Part shown: positions 1-11,883 of the stretch, piece after piece
Layout of the letters: each line of letters opens with the position of its first letter
Position numbering within the stretch: the stretch's first letter is position 1
DNA from: Sycobia sp. Sy_11
Lineage: Eukaryota; Arthropoda; Insecta; Hymenoptera; Epichrysomallidae
NCBI GenBank assembly: GCA_018907035.1
Contig: JACCIC010000141.1
Span: 363,001-427,000 of the forward strand
Reading direction: 5' to 3'
Length of the DNA: 64,000 nucleotides
Program-made: the position numbers and the translations under genes
The notes under the pieces: generated by a model
Database searches by the model: none
Seen by the model: only the letters and a program-made list of their open reading frames with translations
Told to the model about the DNA's origin: nothing

Positions 1-502
1 GTCATAAATTTCGTTACATTTTCTGGCGTGATCTCGCCTATCCTCATCTATAGCCCTAGTCATAACTCGGTCCAATAGTCGCACACAAAGAACGTGTGCT
101 TCACATCGTCCCAAGCCCATCCGTAGTACATTCCGGAGAGATAATCCTCTTCATCCTGAAGAGGTACTTACGCAAGTATCTATGTCCGGATGGAAACTGG
201 GTAAGGTAGAAGTTCACCTCCCCGTGTTGCATTGCCTTCCCCGGACCGATTTCAGGTATAAGTCTTTTCGTCTATTGTCCACGTTCGTCCGTCGTCCACC
301 GTCTCTGCCACGTTTCGATCGTCTTTATCCGTTCTTCTGTTGCAGCGTCTTCTCTTCCAGCGTTCGAACTCCGCTGTTAAATATGTTTCCGTTCGGCCAC
401 GAGTAGATCGATGGGAATGACCCCAGCGATCACAAAAACCACGCTTTCGGACACGGTGCGATACGCGCATGCGATTCTTAACGCGCCCACCCTTTGTACG
501 CT

Positions 503-1854
503 TTACATGGCGTTCCTGCGTTTTCTAATATTCATCGCGTCGGCCCATACCTTCGCCCCGTAAAGCAGGATCGAGTCGGTAACGCTCATCAGCAGTCTTC
601 GTACGTTCTGTCTAGGTCCTATCGTGTTGACCATTAGGCTGCTTAAAGCCTTTGTCTTTTCAGCTGCCTTTGTCGCCGCGTTTCGTAGGTGGGGCCAAAA
701 GCTCAGCTTCATATCAAAGGTAACGCCAATGTACTTGACTTCGCTCCTGGTTTCTAGTCTTTCCGTCCGTAACATGAACGGAATTATACGTTTCTATACG
801 TCTGCGAGTTAGTCGCAGTAACTCGATCTTTTGCAGCGCTAGTTGAAGTCCGTCGGCTGTCATCCATTCAGTTATCCGTTGCATGACCTGATTCAGCTTT
901 AACTGAATCAGATGATAGTCGCGTGCGACTTTCAGGGCTGCCACATCGTCAGCGTATGCTACGAGGCGTACGTCCAAGGGCATGTCCAGTCTTATTAAGC
1001 TGTCGTATTGTACGTTCCAGACGTCTGGGCTCAGGATGAAACCCTGCGCTACCTCCGCTGTCACGCGTTTTCGTTTCTTTCCATCCAATGTTTCGTACAT
1101 CAGTTCTCGGTACCGTAAATAGTCCCGTATGATAAGTACAAGGTAGAATTCAACGTTAAAAGTCGACTCCCACGCTTCCAGTATCTCTGTCTATTTCGCT
1201 AAGTTGAAGGGTTTTTAGACGTCCAGGGTCACCGGTAGAACAAGTGGTCTGTCGCATGGTAGCCCCTGTTCGCCGAATGAAAGATGTTCGTCACGTCACC
1301 TACAGTCCCTATTGTCGATCGTCCTTTCCTAAATCCGTGTTGTTGTTCTGATAGGACTCCGGCATTTTTAAATGCCTGTAGCAGTCTTGGTTTTAGTAGA
1401 AGCTCAAACAGTTTCCCTATCGTATTCAGTAGGCAGAGAAGCCTGTACGAAGAAGGCAAATCAGGGTTCCCTTTAGTTTTACTGATGAGAACCAATCGAG
1501 CCTCCTTCTTTGTCTGCTAAAGGCTCCCTCCATCAGGTACCCGTTGTACAAGTCTAAGAGGATACTAGGGCGACGTAAAGCGATGACCCGAAGCACCTCG
1601 CCAGGTATGCCATCGGGACTCGGGGCCTTGTTAGGCTTCAACGCATTCGAAGCTCTATAGAGCTCTTCCTGCGTGAAGAGAGGGACATCCTTCTCTGTTA
1701 TCTCGGTCGTCAGGTTCGTTCTATCTGCATGGATCGGGCAAAGTCCTTGGAATACCCGTTCCATCATTTCCGCATCTCGTAATACCGGTGGGCCTCGAAC
1801 CCCCAGTGCGCGCGTCACAATTTTGTAACCGTTTCCCCAAGGGCCTGAGTCCAC
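503..1854 (-). pseudogene. R1-type reverse transcriptase, frameshifted
   Basis: Three overlapping minus-strand frames reconstruct an RT in order. Positions 1854-1426 carry the N-terminal part with NALKPNKAPSPDGIPGEVLR. Positions 1495-1229 carry YRLLCLLNTIGKLFE and EQQHGFRKGRST. Positions 1100-714 carry the catalytic box as VAYADDVAALK, and 775-503 carry the thumb-like EVKYIGVTFD. Each frame change marks an inactivating indel. Functionally this would copy the element RNA at the nicked target. YADD is the normal active-site form for LINEs. Confidence 0.85.
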
Positions 1855-2194
1855 CTCGTCGATGAGTCGAGTCTAACACCGTTTCTTATTGTCATTGATC
1901 GTAAATTTCAGCTGCCTCCTGGCAAGACTTTGCTTCGACTTCGGGCTCGTTGAGCTCTCCGTCTCAGCTTTAAGCAGGTGCTTTTGAGATCCGCGATCTT
2001 AACCGTCCTCCAATATGTTTACGGTCTGTTGTGTATGTTCCGTTTCCTGGGCATGGTGTCATCGTATAGACGTTGGAAAAAGCCAGTCGTCGCCGCAGCT
2101 AACGCGTCCACCCTATCACGGTTCGTCAACTCGTGAGGCACCTCCCGTGAGGGAGGCTCTGCATATTGTAGCTGCCTTTCGAGTTTGTCCTTGT

Positions 2195-2893
2195 CTAAGC
2201 GCTTTGAGTTCCATCGGTAAGACTTGTACCTCGTCCTTCCATTCGTTTCGTCCCGTCTGTCAATTTGAAGACAATGTACTGGTGATCACTGGCTGTATAG
2301 CCTTCGATCGCCCGCCACGTCTTCACCCTAGTCCGAATTCTGTTCGAGGCCAGAGTCACATCTGGTATAGAATTACCATACCCGGGTCGTCTGTAAGTGG
2401 GTGTCGTTCCTTCGTTGAGTACTGCCAGGTCCAGCCTTGCGGCCATCTCCAGCAGTAGTCGTCCCCGCCTGTTCATCGATGGCATCCCCCACTCGATCAC
2501 TCGCGCGTTAAAGTCGCCCGTCACGATCACTTTGCCAGGGATTTCTCGTACCGCGTCCTCGAGTCTCTCGAGTTTGGCCGCGTACTCGGAGGCACTGTAG
2601 TTTGGGCTCAGGTAAACGCTGACATAGGTAACACCAGCGTCCCTCGCCCAGACACAGTCCTCCTCAATCCTATAGCGTGCGATGCTCGACGCGCTCTTCC
2701 CTCGAAACCAAACTGCAGACTTGCCCGAGCGAGCTGCTAGCGAGCCAAGTCGGTGAACGTTCATCTTTGTATTGCTCACTAATAATGGGCACGTCAGTGT
2801 CCAGTTCGACCGCAATCTGCGGGAGCAGTGCGTCAGCAGTGCGTCAGCTACACTACTCCCATTCATGTTGCACTGGAGTATCGTTATCGTCAT
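2195..2893 (-). pseudogene. R1-type endonuclease (EEP) domain
   Basis: This 232-residue open frame begins MTITILQCNMNGS, the usual N-terminus of an apurinic-like endonuclease in R1 elements. It continues with VSVYLSPNY, then VTGDFNARVIEWG (catalytic D and N), then IPDVTLAS and TASDHQYI near the end. These are the core motifs of the exonuclease-endonuclease-phosphatase fold that nicks target DNA for target-primed reverse transcription. The frame is open, but the downstream RT is broken, so the element as a whole is dead. It is the best preserved piece of this LINE. Confidence 0.85.
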
Positions 2894-3826
2894 TGTGTGA
2901 CTATCTTTATCTTCTGGTCTGTTAAGGCTGCCCTAAATGCGGATTAATAATTCTTTTATACTCTATATAATTGTTATTATATTGAACGGAGTATGGTCTT
3001 CAATTTTATTAATTTATGCACAAACAATTATAATATTTAACCTCATTTGAATTATATATTGTAAATGTGAATTTATCTTTTTTGCATAATCTTAGTAAAC
3101 TACTTATTTGCTTTTTTATTGCTCTACATTTATTATCAAACCATGTTTTCTAGAATTACCTTTTAATACTTATTCTATTTTCTCTATTTCTGTCTTAAGA
3201 GTAAATTATGCTATTGTTTCCTTTATATTATCATACATACATCTACATTTGCCTCTAAATGACGTACATTAGCTGAACTACTCATACATTCTATATATTT
3301 ATCTTTAATATCATTATTTCACAACAGATGATATAAATTACTTAGTCTTTGGTTTCTATTGCGAAGCCAAAAGTTTATTTCTTTTTCTATCGGCCCAAGT
3401 CCTACACAGATAGGAAAGTGGTCTGATAATGTAGACATTTGTAATATTTTAAATTCTCAGATTTCACTTGTTGCATTTAATTTAATCCAGACATAATCGA
3501 TATTATAGAATTACCATTCACGGATAAATGTGTATATTTAACAGGCCTTTCATGTAGTAATCTACTATTCAGAATTATAAACCTATGTTTTTCCATAAAT
3601 TCAGGTACTTGTTTTTCTCGTTTATTGACTAGAATGTCGTTCGATTTTCTCTCATTATATAAAGGCATATACTGTAACATATTAATATCGTCTGGCTTTT
3701 CTCCTACGCGCGTATTGAAATCACCCTCTATAACTAATAATATATTTGGCTAATTGGTTATCTATAGTACTTCAGTAATTTTCAATTTTATTCCATGCTA
3801 CGCTTACGAGTATATATACGTTGGGA

Positions 3827-3828
<2 letters not shown>

Positions 3829-3880
<52 letters not shown>
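3829..3880. repeat. (TA)n microsatellite
   Basis: About 26 uninterrupted TA units lie within the decayed LINE endonuclease. ORFs of alternating Y and I residues here are artefacts of the repeat. Confidence 0.98.
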
Positions 3881-3884
<4 letters not shown>

Positions 3885-4506
3885 TGCGTTTTATATTTTT
3901 TCCGTAAATATAAGAATATTCTTTTTACCAACAGTATAACTTATATCGAAAATTTTCTTGATAATGCAGATTGATCCTCCCTTGCAACGTCCTCTCAAAT
4001 GATTCCTGGTAGCTGATACGCCGATTCTTTCCATTCCAAGTTTCAAGAATTTTGCAGACAAATTCGGTGATGAGTCAATCCATGTTTCTGTTAAACGGAT
4101 AATATCGTGTTCACCGACTTCTTCTAAGTTGTTTAGGTTCGATATTCCAGCTGCGTTTCAAAATATGATATTATTCGAAGTACACACTGTTGACAGTGTT
4201 TATCAGCATTGTGTTGACACTGTCTCGTTCGCACGTATTATTAGTTGGTTTAATTTACTCGCTACTGAACTATCTAACGAAAATTTTATTATTTGGTTGT
4301 TGTTGTTATTTTATTTAGGGCTTCCTATGTTAATCTATATTTAGAGAATCTTTTGATTGAGAGACCCTTAATTCTGTGAAATATTCGAAATTTCACTTTC
4401 GTATTTTAAGTCGTCACTTATCTTTATTAATTTATTTGCCTCTTGTAGAGAGTAAGAATGATTGTTGATCAACACCATGATTCGTTTTATTTTTGTTTGA
4501 ATGCCC

Positions 4507-4713
4507 TTATTGTGAGAATCTTCTTAGTTTCAAGTAGCTTTTTTCTTTCGTCCCGCTCTGTAAACGAGAGATGATTGGACATAGAGATTTTTTTCTTTCA
4601 TCTAATTCATTTCCTTTTTTAAAGAAATGTTCTTTACGTGCGGGCGAACATAGTTTTAATAAGGTGGGCCTGTTTTTCTTTTCACTTTTTTTACCTAGAC
4701 GATATACGTCCAA
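4507..4713 (-). pseudogene. LINE ORF1 RNA-binding-like fragment
   Basis: A 68-residue basic frame reads DVYRLGKKSEKKNRP and later HFFKKGNELDERKK. The pattern RLG-K, then RP-hydrophobic, then K-ending helices is common in the RRM-like part of insect LINE ORF1 proteins. The reading continues past the stop as NKGIQTKIKRIMVLI and HSYSLQEANKLI, still ORF1-like. It carries stops, so it is non-functional. Confidence 0.5.
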
Positions 4714-5084
4714 TAATTCACTTTATTCATGTTGGGGAGCATAAAAATATCCAAATAAATAACATTACATACTTATAGAAAACTTTATTTAATATATCAT
4801 ACTTTGTTTTACTTTACTTTGCACTCATATTCGAGTAGGTACGTCATGTCACATATAAACAAGCAAACCAACTGACTCCGCTTTCCGTCCCTTTCTTCTA
4901 CTAATCTTACATGAAACACATCTAGGACATAAGTCCATTATAATACCTACTAATTCACATATATCTAAGTATATGTAAATTACTGGAAAGTTATCCATAT
5001 ATCAACAATTCATATTTGATTCCTACTTCTTTTAAGATTCGTTTCAATAGTCAATAGTTGATTCTTGTTCTTGATCTTCTTCAT

Positions 5085-5288
5085 TTATACCAAAAAATAT
5101 AAGATTTTGATTTTTTCCTTCTTGGAGAGGAATTGCATTTCATTCAATAAACTTTTAACGACTGTATGTAAATTGATATGTTCATCGTATAAATGATTTT
5201 GCTTACTTTCTATGTTCTTTATTTTTCTATTTAATTCGTCTATTACCTTAGCTACACTGTCTACACTGAAAGTAATTCTATCCCCCAT
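5085..5288 (-). pseudogene. LINE ORF1 coiled-coil fragment
   Basis: A 67-residue frame starting MGDRITFSVDSVAKVIDELN has heptad-like spacing of I, L and V (VIDELNRKIKNIESKQ), which suggests a short coiled coil. It lies upstream, in the minus sense, of the RLGKK-type ORF1 piece at 4713-4507. The order coiled coil, basic domain, endonuclease matches LINEs whose ORF1 protein trimerises and binds RNA. The assignment rests on position as much as on sequence. Confidence 0.45.
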
Positions 5289-5340
5289 TTTTTAAAAATA
5301 AGTTTCGAGTTCTTGCGATAGAGCCATTGTCTCTAATTTA

Positions 5341-6540
5341 CATAGGAAAAACTTTATAAAACTGTTATTTAAATATCTATAGTGCCTTATATACAATACA
5401 TAAACTTTTAGTTCCCAAATAGATATCTATATTCCATGAACGCTCGAACGAGACTCATATATATATTAGTAACTTTGCTCAGCGATTTATAGAAACTTTT
5501 CATGTTTCAAAAAATTCTTTTTAAAGTTAGATAAATGTTGGTAGTCTTTAAATGGTTAATATGAATATTTTTATCAGATATATGTCATCAAAATGTCATA
5601 TTTTGAATGTTCTGAATGAGGTCATTATGACATATAATAATAGTATCTAAATAAATAATATTTAGTTAAAAGATATTCATAGGCCCAGATCTACGGCTTT
5701 ATCTATCTTTAACATATGACTTAAGAATGACATTTCGTTGAGTATTGCAGAAATCGAAAACCAAAAAATTTAATCCTTGGCAACAAATTATGTTAATGAC
5801 TCAGATATTCGTTTTGGAGAAGCTAGAAGCTGTCGATAAACTGATCAAATTACTAGAAAAAATTTTTATTTTCGCAATAAAAATTTTTCCTCTGATTCTA
5901 TAAGACCTAAAACTCTTCAGCAAAGAAAAAAAATTAATTTAGAATTTTGAATTTTAAAAATTTTAGAGTGGTGTAACATCTTAAGTGAGCGCTCCGTAAG
6001 CAGAAGACAGGAGAAGTGCAATATTCTTTCTATTTACAGACTTTGATATCACCGTAATTTCGTAATTACCCCCAATGTTGGATTGAGCGTGACAAGGAAA
6101 ACTTTCTTTAGAAGAAAATTTTATATCATTGGCGGAAAATGTGACATGGTTTTTGAAGACGACCTTATATTAAATTAATTTAGCGCTAGATTAGGCTCTA
6201 GATGAAAGCAATAAGTTCTCACTGCTTCTTTAAATAGAGCAGTAGCAGTATACCGTGCAATATGCGTTCGAATGATAATGCACATATAAGAAAGTACTAT
6301 ATTTCCTTAAATTTCAATGTATTGTAGTTCATTTTAGTGTCAAAAAAATACTCTCTTATAACTTCTGAAAATCCTTACTTTTAAAGCAAATAAGCTATAG
6401 TTTCAAGCTATAGGGAATTTTATTACACTACTGTATTCCAAAGAAATTTGTAGGTAAAATTCTTGCTGAGATATGTGTATTGTATGACATTGTTATATCG
6501 AGTATAACATGCAGTGAGTAGTTTCGATGGCTCAAAAATT
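5341..6540. other. Intergenic AT-rich stretch, nothing recognised
   Basis: No open frame with a recognisable motif, no terminal repeats and no RNA gene were found on either strand. Short A- and T-runs dominate. Confidence 0.5.
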
Positions 6541-7060
6541 ATAATTTTGAATTTGAGGAGAAAAAGCGTTCATTGAAAGACGTAGAATTCGAAGAATTAT
6601 TTGATCAGAATCGATATCAGATACTAAAAAAACTTGGAAAAACATTACAAGTATCTATTCAACTTCATATTATCAACTTTAAATAATGTATTTGAGCTGA
6701 GCCTTAAACAAAAGTCGGACATTATATGGATAGAGACAGAACAAACTAATTTTGTTACATTCTAATGCACGACCTCATATTGTAACAAGGTGTAAAAAGG
6801 TGTCTGAATACTCTTTACATGACACCCTTTCTAATTTTCATCTATTCCTTTCGATAGCACATGAGCTAGCTGACCAGCACTGTTATTCTTACGAAGAAAC
6901 CAAAAATAAACCGATCTTGTGCAGCCTTAAAAGACATTTCGTTTTTTCGATATAAAATTCGTATACAGCCGGAAAGATAAGAGAAGATAGTAATGGATAA
7001 TACTTTAAATGCAATGTTTATATTCCTTATATTTTCAATAAAGTTTCTATTTTATAAAAA
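6540..7060 (+). mobile_element. mariner transposase fragment, internally deleted
   Basis: In the plus frames 6556-6680 reads EEKKRSLKDVEFEELFDQN, like the second helix-turn-helix of mariner transposases. After a gap, 6752-6955 reads SNARPHIV (the second catalytic Asp region, with D changed to S before N), HLFLSIAHELADQH and SYEETKN. A tail resembling the usual final ERWEK motif follows. The first catalytic Asp and the third motif with its Asp are lost, so the copy is dead. The tail ends with AATAAAG near 7038. Confidence 0.7.
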
Positions 7061-7443
7061 TAACTCGTGAGGACCTATTCAAGATTCTAATATTATTTAT
7101 GCATATTTTTGTAAAGCTTATGTTTACATGTTACATAATAAATTCCAACTATTTATAACAATTTTGCTTTTTTATTGAGTTATTAATTTAGTATTATGTC
7201 TTATTTTATACTTACGTAAAGATCTCGATTTTATTTATTTCTATTTACTCTATCTACAGAGTTTTGTATCAGCTATATCTGAGTATGACCCGAGTTGGCA
7301 CATGCACACAAAAATATTCTAAACTATATTATATCGCGTTATACTCTAACAACATTATATAGCTCATTCACAAGTGGTGCAGATCTCAGTGTAAAATGTA
7401 GTTCTTCCAAAGGACTGCAGCGATGCATTGAACCAAAAGAAAA

Positions 7444-7827
7444 TTAAAGAATAGGAATGTAATATAAAAAGCACAAGCTACTGGAATATGTAAAAACTAA
7501 TTTAGATAGTATATTGCAAATGATTTCAAAACATGCTGAACTGTTAATGAACAAATCATGAGAATAGTATATTTCAAAGATCTCTCTCGGGGTTATTATT
7601 GAGTGTTTACACTCTTTATACAGGCCAGAACTTATATTATTGTACCCGTAATAGAAAAACAGTCTATGTATTGCTGCCCGACGCGAAGATTTCCCACAAA
7701 TACGCTTAGCGTAGGATTTTCTGCATGTGATATTGTTACATGTGACAAATTGCCAGCAAACCAGCATCTTCTGATATATCTCACTCAAGTATTTGTCTAG
7801 AGAGAGTCCACTATCTGAATAGAGCAA
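7444..7827 (-). other. Unrecognised 127-codon open frame
   Basis: A minus-strand frame of 127 codons stays open in very AT-rich DNA, where stops are frequent. It is Cys-rich in the middle (CWQFVTCNNITCRK) and ends in a hydrophobic stretch with many F and Y. I do not recognise the family. It may be a transposon remnant, since 7900-8480 around it has no genes. No acceptor or donor signal clearly bounds it. Confidence 0.2.
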
Positions 7828-8498
7828 CTATCTTGGGGTTTCGCCACATCCTGGGAAATCGAAGTCTGTATATTGGCATTCAAGCATTAGTATCAGATTT
7901 GACGTGAACCGACAATGTCGACGGAGAAATCACATTATATGTTTTTATCGTTTTATTTTAATTTTGTAATAATTCGGTATTTATATATTATTCTGGATCG
8001 TGGTGATAAAAATATATTTAGTCCGAATATTAATACAGTGCGTTTATATTTAAAAATCTAATATACAAACATTGAAATCAAATCATTATTTATCTTGGTT
8101 TGATCAATTTATATAAAAACTTTGTATTGGATAATTGCTGAATTCGAACTATACATTCGGAGTATTTATGCACTAAATTGACTTATGGATGGGTTTTTTA
8201 TGGATTTATTTTATGTTATTTTGAAAGACATGAATTCCCATTTTTTCCAAGTTTTATAATGTTAATCGAAAGACCAAAAAAATTTACAAAAATAATGGTT
8301 GGAAAAATTAGCCATTGATAGGAAACCATAAATAATACCAAATTTCAATATTGAACAATTGTTTTAGACAATTCTTTTAAGGCTTTAAAAAAAATTCATG
8401 TTTATGTAGAACACAAAAATAAACATATATGAAAGTATAAAAAACAAATCTTTCAAGTTTGTTATAAATAACGAGTTGAACAAATTAATAAAAATTTT
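7828..8498. other. AT-rich stretch without features
   Basis: Nothing beyond A- and T-runs is seen between the unrecognised frame and the mariner derivative. Confidence 0.45.
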
Positions 8499-8499
8499 A

Positions 8500-9384
8500 C
8501 GAGGTGTGTTCAAAAAGTAATGAGAATTTTTTAATTTCGCGGGTTTGGAGAGTCCGCCTGTATAAAATTTTTTTATTATGTTGGTACGCATGCCCCTGAA
8601 GTATGATAAATTTTCAGCAATATTCAGTCCTTACTTTTTAAGTGGCAGCCGCTAACGTTAGACGTGTTTTTTGAGCTCGGCGATTTCGTTTGTCGAAACT
8701 TTTTCGGTCTTGGCGATTCAAAATGCCTCCACTGGGACGATTGAGCCTTAGTTTGGACATCATATCCATGAACCCATGTTTCGTCACCTGTTATAACACG
8801 TTTTAATAGTTCTGCATCGCTATGAACTTCATTTAGAGACTCCTGAGCACCTTCCATTCGCCGCTGTTTTTGTTCGAAATTCAACAATTTTGGAACAAAT
8901 TTTGTTGCCACACAAAAAATTCAATGGCACGAGCCAACTGATTTGTCAACATCATCAGCGACTTCTGTGATTGTGATTCGGCGATCGTTCATAACCATTT
9001 CTTTCACTTTTTTAACGTTTTCATCGGTTGTTGATGTGCTTGGGCGTCCAGGTCGTTCGTCATCTTCAAGGTTTTCGCGGTCATCTTGGAAACGCTTATA
9101 CCACTCGTAAATCCTTGCTTTAATCATAGCAGACTCATCATATGCCTTTTTACGCAAAATTGAATACTTTGCTCCATTTTTTTTTTCATAAACGAAAATC
9201 GCCGAGCTCAAAACCACATCTAACGTTAGCGGCTGCCACTTAAAAAGTAAGCAATGAATATTGTTGAAAATATTATTGTACTTCAGGGGCATGCGTACCA
9301 TCATAATAAAAAAAAATTTTATACAGGCGGACTCTCCAAACCCGCGAAATTTAAAAATTCTCGTTACTTTTTAAACACACCTCG
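8500..9384 (-). mobile_element. Short mariner derivative with ~200-bp inverted repeats
   Basis: The element starts CGAGGTGTGTTC and ends with its inverse, flanked by TA on both sides (8498-8499 and 9385-9386), the target duplication of Tc1/mariner insertions. The arms match for about 200 bp. Inside, minus frames encode a mariner N-terminus (YEWYKRFQDDREN, DDERPGRPSTST) and the first catalytic motif VITGDETWVHGYD. The sequence then jumps after RPKKFRQ straight into the other arm. The second and third catalytic Asp regions are missing, so it depends on a helper transposase. The family resembles long-TIR mariners of insects. Confidence 0.9.
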
Positions 9385-9386
9385 TA

Positions 9387-9724
9387 TATCGTTGCCTACG
9401 AATAGTAAACATTTGTAACAAGAATTTAATTCTGAAAACTTTAAAAATTCGTGAGTTTTGTTCTAATGGCAAATATCTCCGATACTGCTAAACTAACGCA
9501 ACGTGCATATATCGCTGATAGTGTAGCACAGTGTAATGCATTTTGTAAACAGTAATTTCGTAATTTTTATAAAAAGTAATATTTGTAATTTTTGTAAATT
9601 TGACAGTAAGGTGTAATGTTAATTATAAATTAACATTAGTTAATAAGTACTTGTACTTATAAACTATCATCATAAAATAATTTTATTAACGATATGGTAA
9701 TCTGTTTGAAAATAGGGCGATCAG
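9387..9724 (+). other. Upstream intron end of V-ATPase gene
   Basis: This is intronic by inference, since the exon at 9725 begins mid-protein. No upstream V-ATPase exon is seen here or further left in the window. The acceptor TCAG at 9721-9724 lacks a good pyrimidine tract. Confidence 0.4.
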
Positions 9725-9892
9725 GTGTTCAAATCAGTCTTTATCATCTTTTTCCAAGGTGACCAACTCAAGACGAGAGTAAAAAAAATCTGCGAGGGAT
9801 TTCGAGCAACTTTATATCCTTGTCCTGAAGCACCAGCCGATCGACGCGAGATGGCAATGGGTGTTATGACACGTATTGAAGATCTTAATACT
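9725..9892 (+). CDS. Vha100: Vha100 exon (first visible)
   Basis: There are 56 codons, from [14 protein letters not shown] to TRIEDLNT. They match the distal part of the cytosolic N-terminal domain that contacts the V1 peripheral stalks. The start is set by AG at 9723-9724 and by homology (family proteins read [12 protein letters not shown]). The donor is GTAAGT at 9893. The next intron is only 143 bp. Confidence 0.9.
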
Positions 9893-11825
9893 GTAAGTTC
9901 TGGTTTTCTAATTTGTTTCAACTCAAAAAAATCGAAATAACTCTTTTCAAAGTTAAAAATACTTCACTATTTTTTCTAGATTTAACATATATAAGACATT
10001 TTTTTTCTTATATTTTCTACTAATTATTTTTTTAGGTTCTAGGACAGACTCAGGACCATAGACATCGAGTTTTAGTCGCAGCGGCTAAAAACATTAAGAA
10101 CTGGTTTATCAAAGTGCGTAAAATCAAGGCAATATATCATACTCTTAATCTCTTTAATTTGGATGTTACCCAAAAGTGTCTAATCGCTGAGTGTTGGGTG
10201 CCAGTTTTGGATATCGAAACTATTCAGCTTGCCCTACGCCGTGGCACAGTAAGTATTTTTTATTTTTATGTAATTAAACGCAGTCTATTTTTATTTTTTA
10301 CATCCATCTTTAGTATTAACTAAATTTTTAGATGTAGTTTGAACGTTTTGTATCTTTTTTAGAAGCATATTTTTTATAGACAATTCTGCTGTAAAATATT
10401 GATCCTTTTTACCTATAATTAATGAACTAATAAAACATATTTTTTTGCAATTTTATCCTAGTTAATCTTTATACTTTGATTAATCACTGCTTAATAAAGT
10501 TCAAAAATAAAAAAAAAATAAATAGGTTAATTCTATAACAAGAAAATTTTTAAAACCTTATCTCCTTATTTCAGTGTTAAATATTTCAATATAGTATGAA
10601 ATTTAAATCAAAATAAATAATGCTGTTAAAATAAGCTTATATTTATTAACATATAAACAATAGTTTAAGAAAAATATCTTTAAGTAAAATCTGACAAAGA
10701 AACGCCGAAATAAAATCAAACCATCATCCAACCGAAGTCTTAATAACGATTATTCACAATAGAACAATTTATATACTTCAATATTGACAAACATTTATTG
10801 AACGATATTTCTGTCAAGATAAATAATTCTAAGTTAGCTGATATAGGTTTACCAGAGCCTCAGTTCATGTGCAATGTGTTGTCGATGTCTACCGCATGAA
10901 ACCAAGTTTCCCAAATTAGAGTTGTACCTTTCATTATTTCTACAATTCACAATTATCAGATGAATTATGATTATTTATCATGGTAGAAAGTTAACAAAAT
11001 AATCTTTCTTCACTATTGAAATATACTAATTGTTGTATTCTGATAAAACTTCCTCAATTCACTATTATGAAATTTTTTACAGTCATATTCTACTCTTACA
11101 TCTCCTCAAGGTTCTTCGACAGTAAAATAAATTTTTATAAGCTTATGTAATAAAAATTTCAGCATTTTTTATATTGAATTCTTACAAACCAAGTCTTTGC
11201 AATTTCAATCTTTATTGTTAAAAGCTGTTTATACTTTGCTTTTACAAAATAAATATATAATTTTACGTTTAGTGAGATAATAATATAATTTTTTTCATAG
11301 TAACCCAGAGCCTGTTTTGCACAATTATTAGTTAAAAGTGAAAATTTTGGGAAAGTAATATAATCACCACGCTTGTAAGAAAAGACTTCAACTAAATTTC
11401 GGAAAGTAACGCTGAGTCATTTTTGTATGTTTTTGCATCTGCCCACCTTAATCGAAGCATATACACAACCATTTCTTTTAAGCAATCATAACTCCTTAGT
11501 TAGGATAGAATAATCCTAAACTTTAACGTCAACAAAACTCCAACTTGATACCATCCCTCAACTTTTACTATTTTATCCATTCCGTCGATTATCCTTTGCA
11601 CTGTTTTTTATATATTCTTATAAATTTCGTGATCTAACAAGGGACACATAAGTCTGTATATCACGTGGTAATTAATAAAAGAGTTAACGAATGAAGAAAA
11701 TCGTAATGGTTTTTTAAAACCATTATGTAAGGATACAGAGGTTAATTTTTATTTCAAAATATTTTTTTATATGTCATTAAGCGAAAATAATTACATAGAT
11801 TAAAATTCGCATGAGTCCTGATTGT

Positions 11826-11883
<58 letters not shown>

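Larger units (their letters stand above)
1..2900 (-). mobile_element. R1-clade non-LTR retrotransposon, decayed ORF2, open at left edge
   Basis: Read on the minus strand from about 2893 to 1, the order is endonuclease, reverse transcriptase, then a C-terminal Cys/His region, as in R1-clade LINE ORF2. At the left edge the minus strand reads HTFFVCDYW in a broken frame, which resembles the terminal zinc-binding motif of this clade. Frameshifts and stops split the ORF into at least five pieces, so it cannot make a working protein. No ORF1 is seen upstream of 2893, where another decayed LINE begins, so this copy is 5'-truncated. Clade assignment is from motif likeness only. Confidence 0.85.
3300..5340 (-). 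mobile_element. Second decayed LINE: ORF1 plus endonuclease
   Basis: Minus-strand reading gives a coiled-coil frame (5288-5085), a basic ORF1-like piece starting DVYRLGKKSEKKNRP (4713-4507), then an endonuclease across 4190-3380. The endonuclease shows N-A-A-G-I-S-N after a TGG-to-TGA stop, DIIRLTETWID, EGDFNTRVGE near 3735, and DYVWIKLN and SDHFPICVG in shifted frames. The WNAAGIS / LTETWID / GDFNTRVG series is typical of jockey- or CR1-type LINEs with an ORF1. A TA microsatellite interrupts it. No RT follows; the element seems to stop near 3300, where an AT-rich stretch without motifs runs to the R1 copy. Confidence 0.7.
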
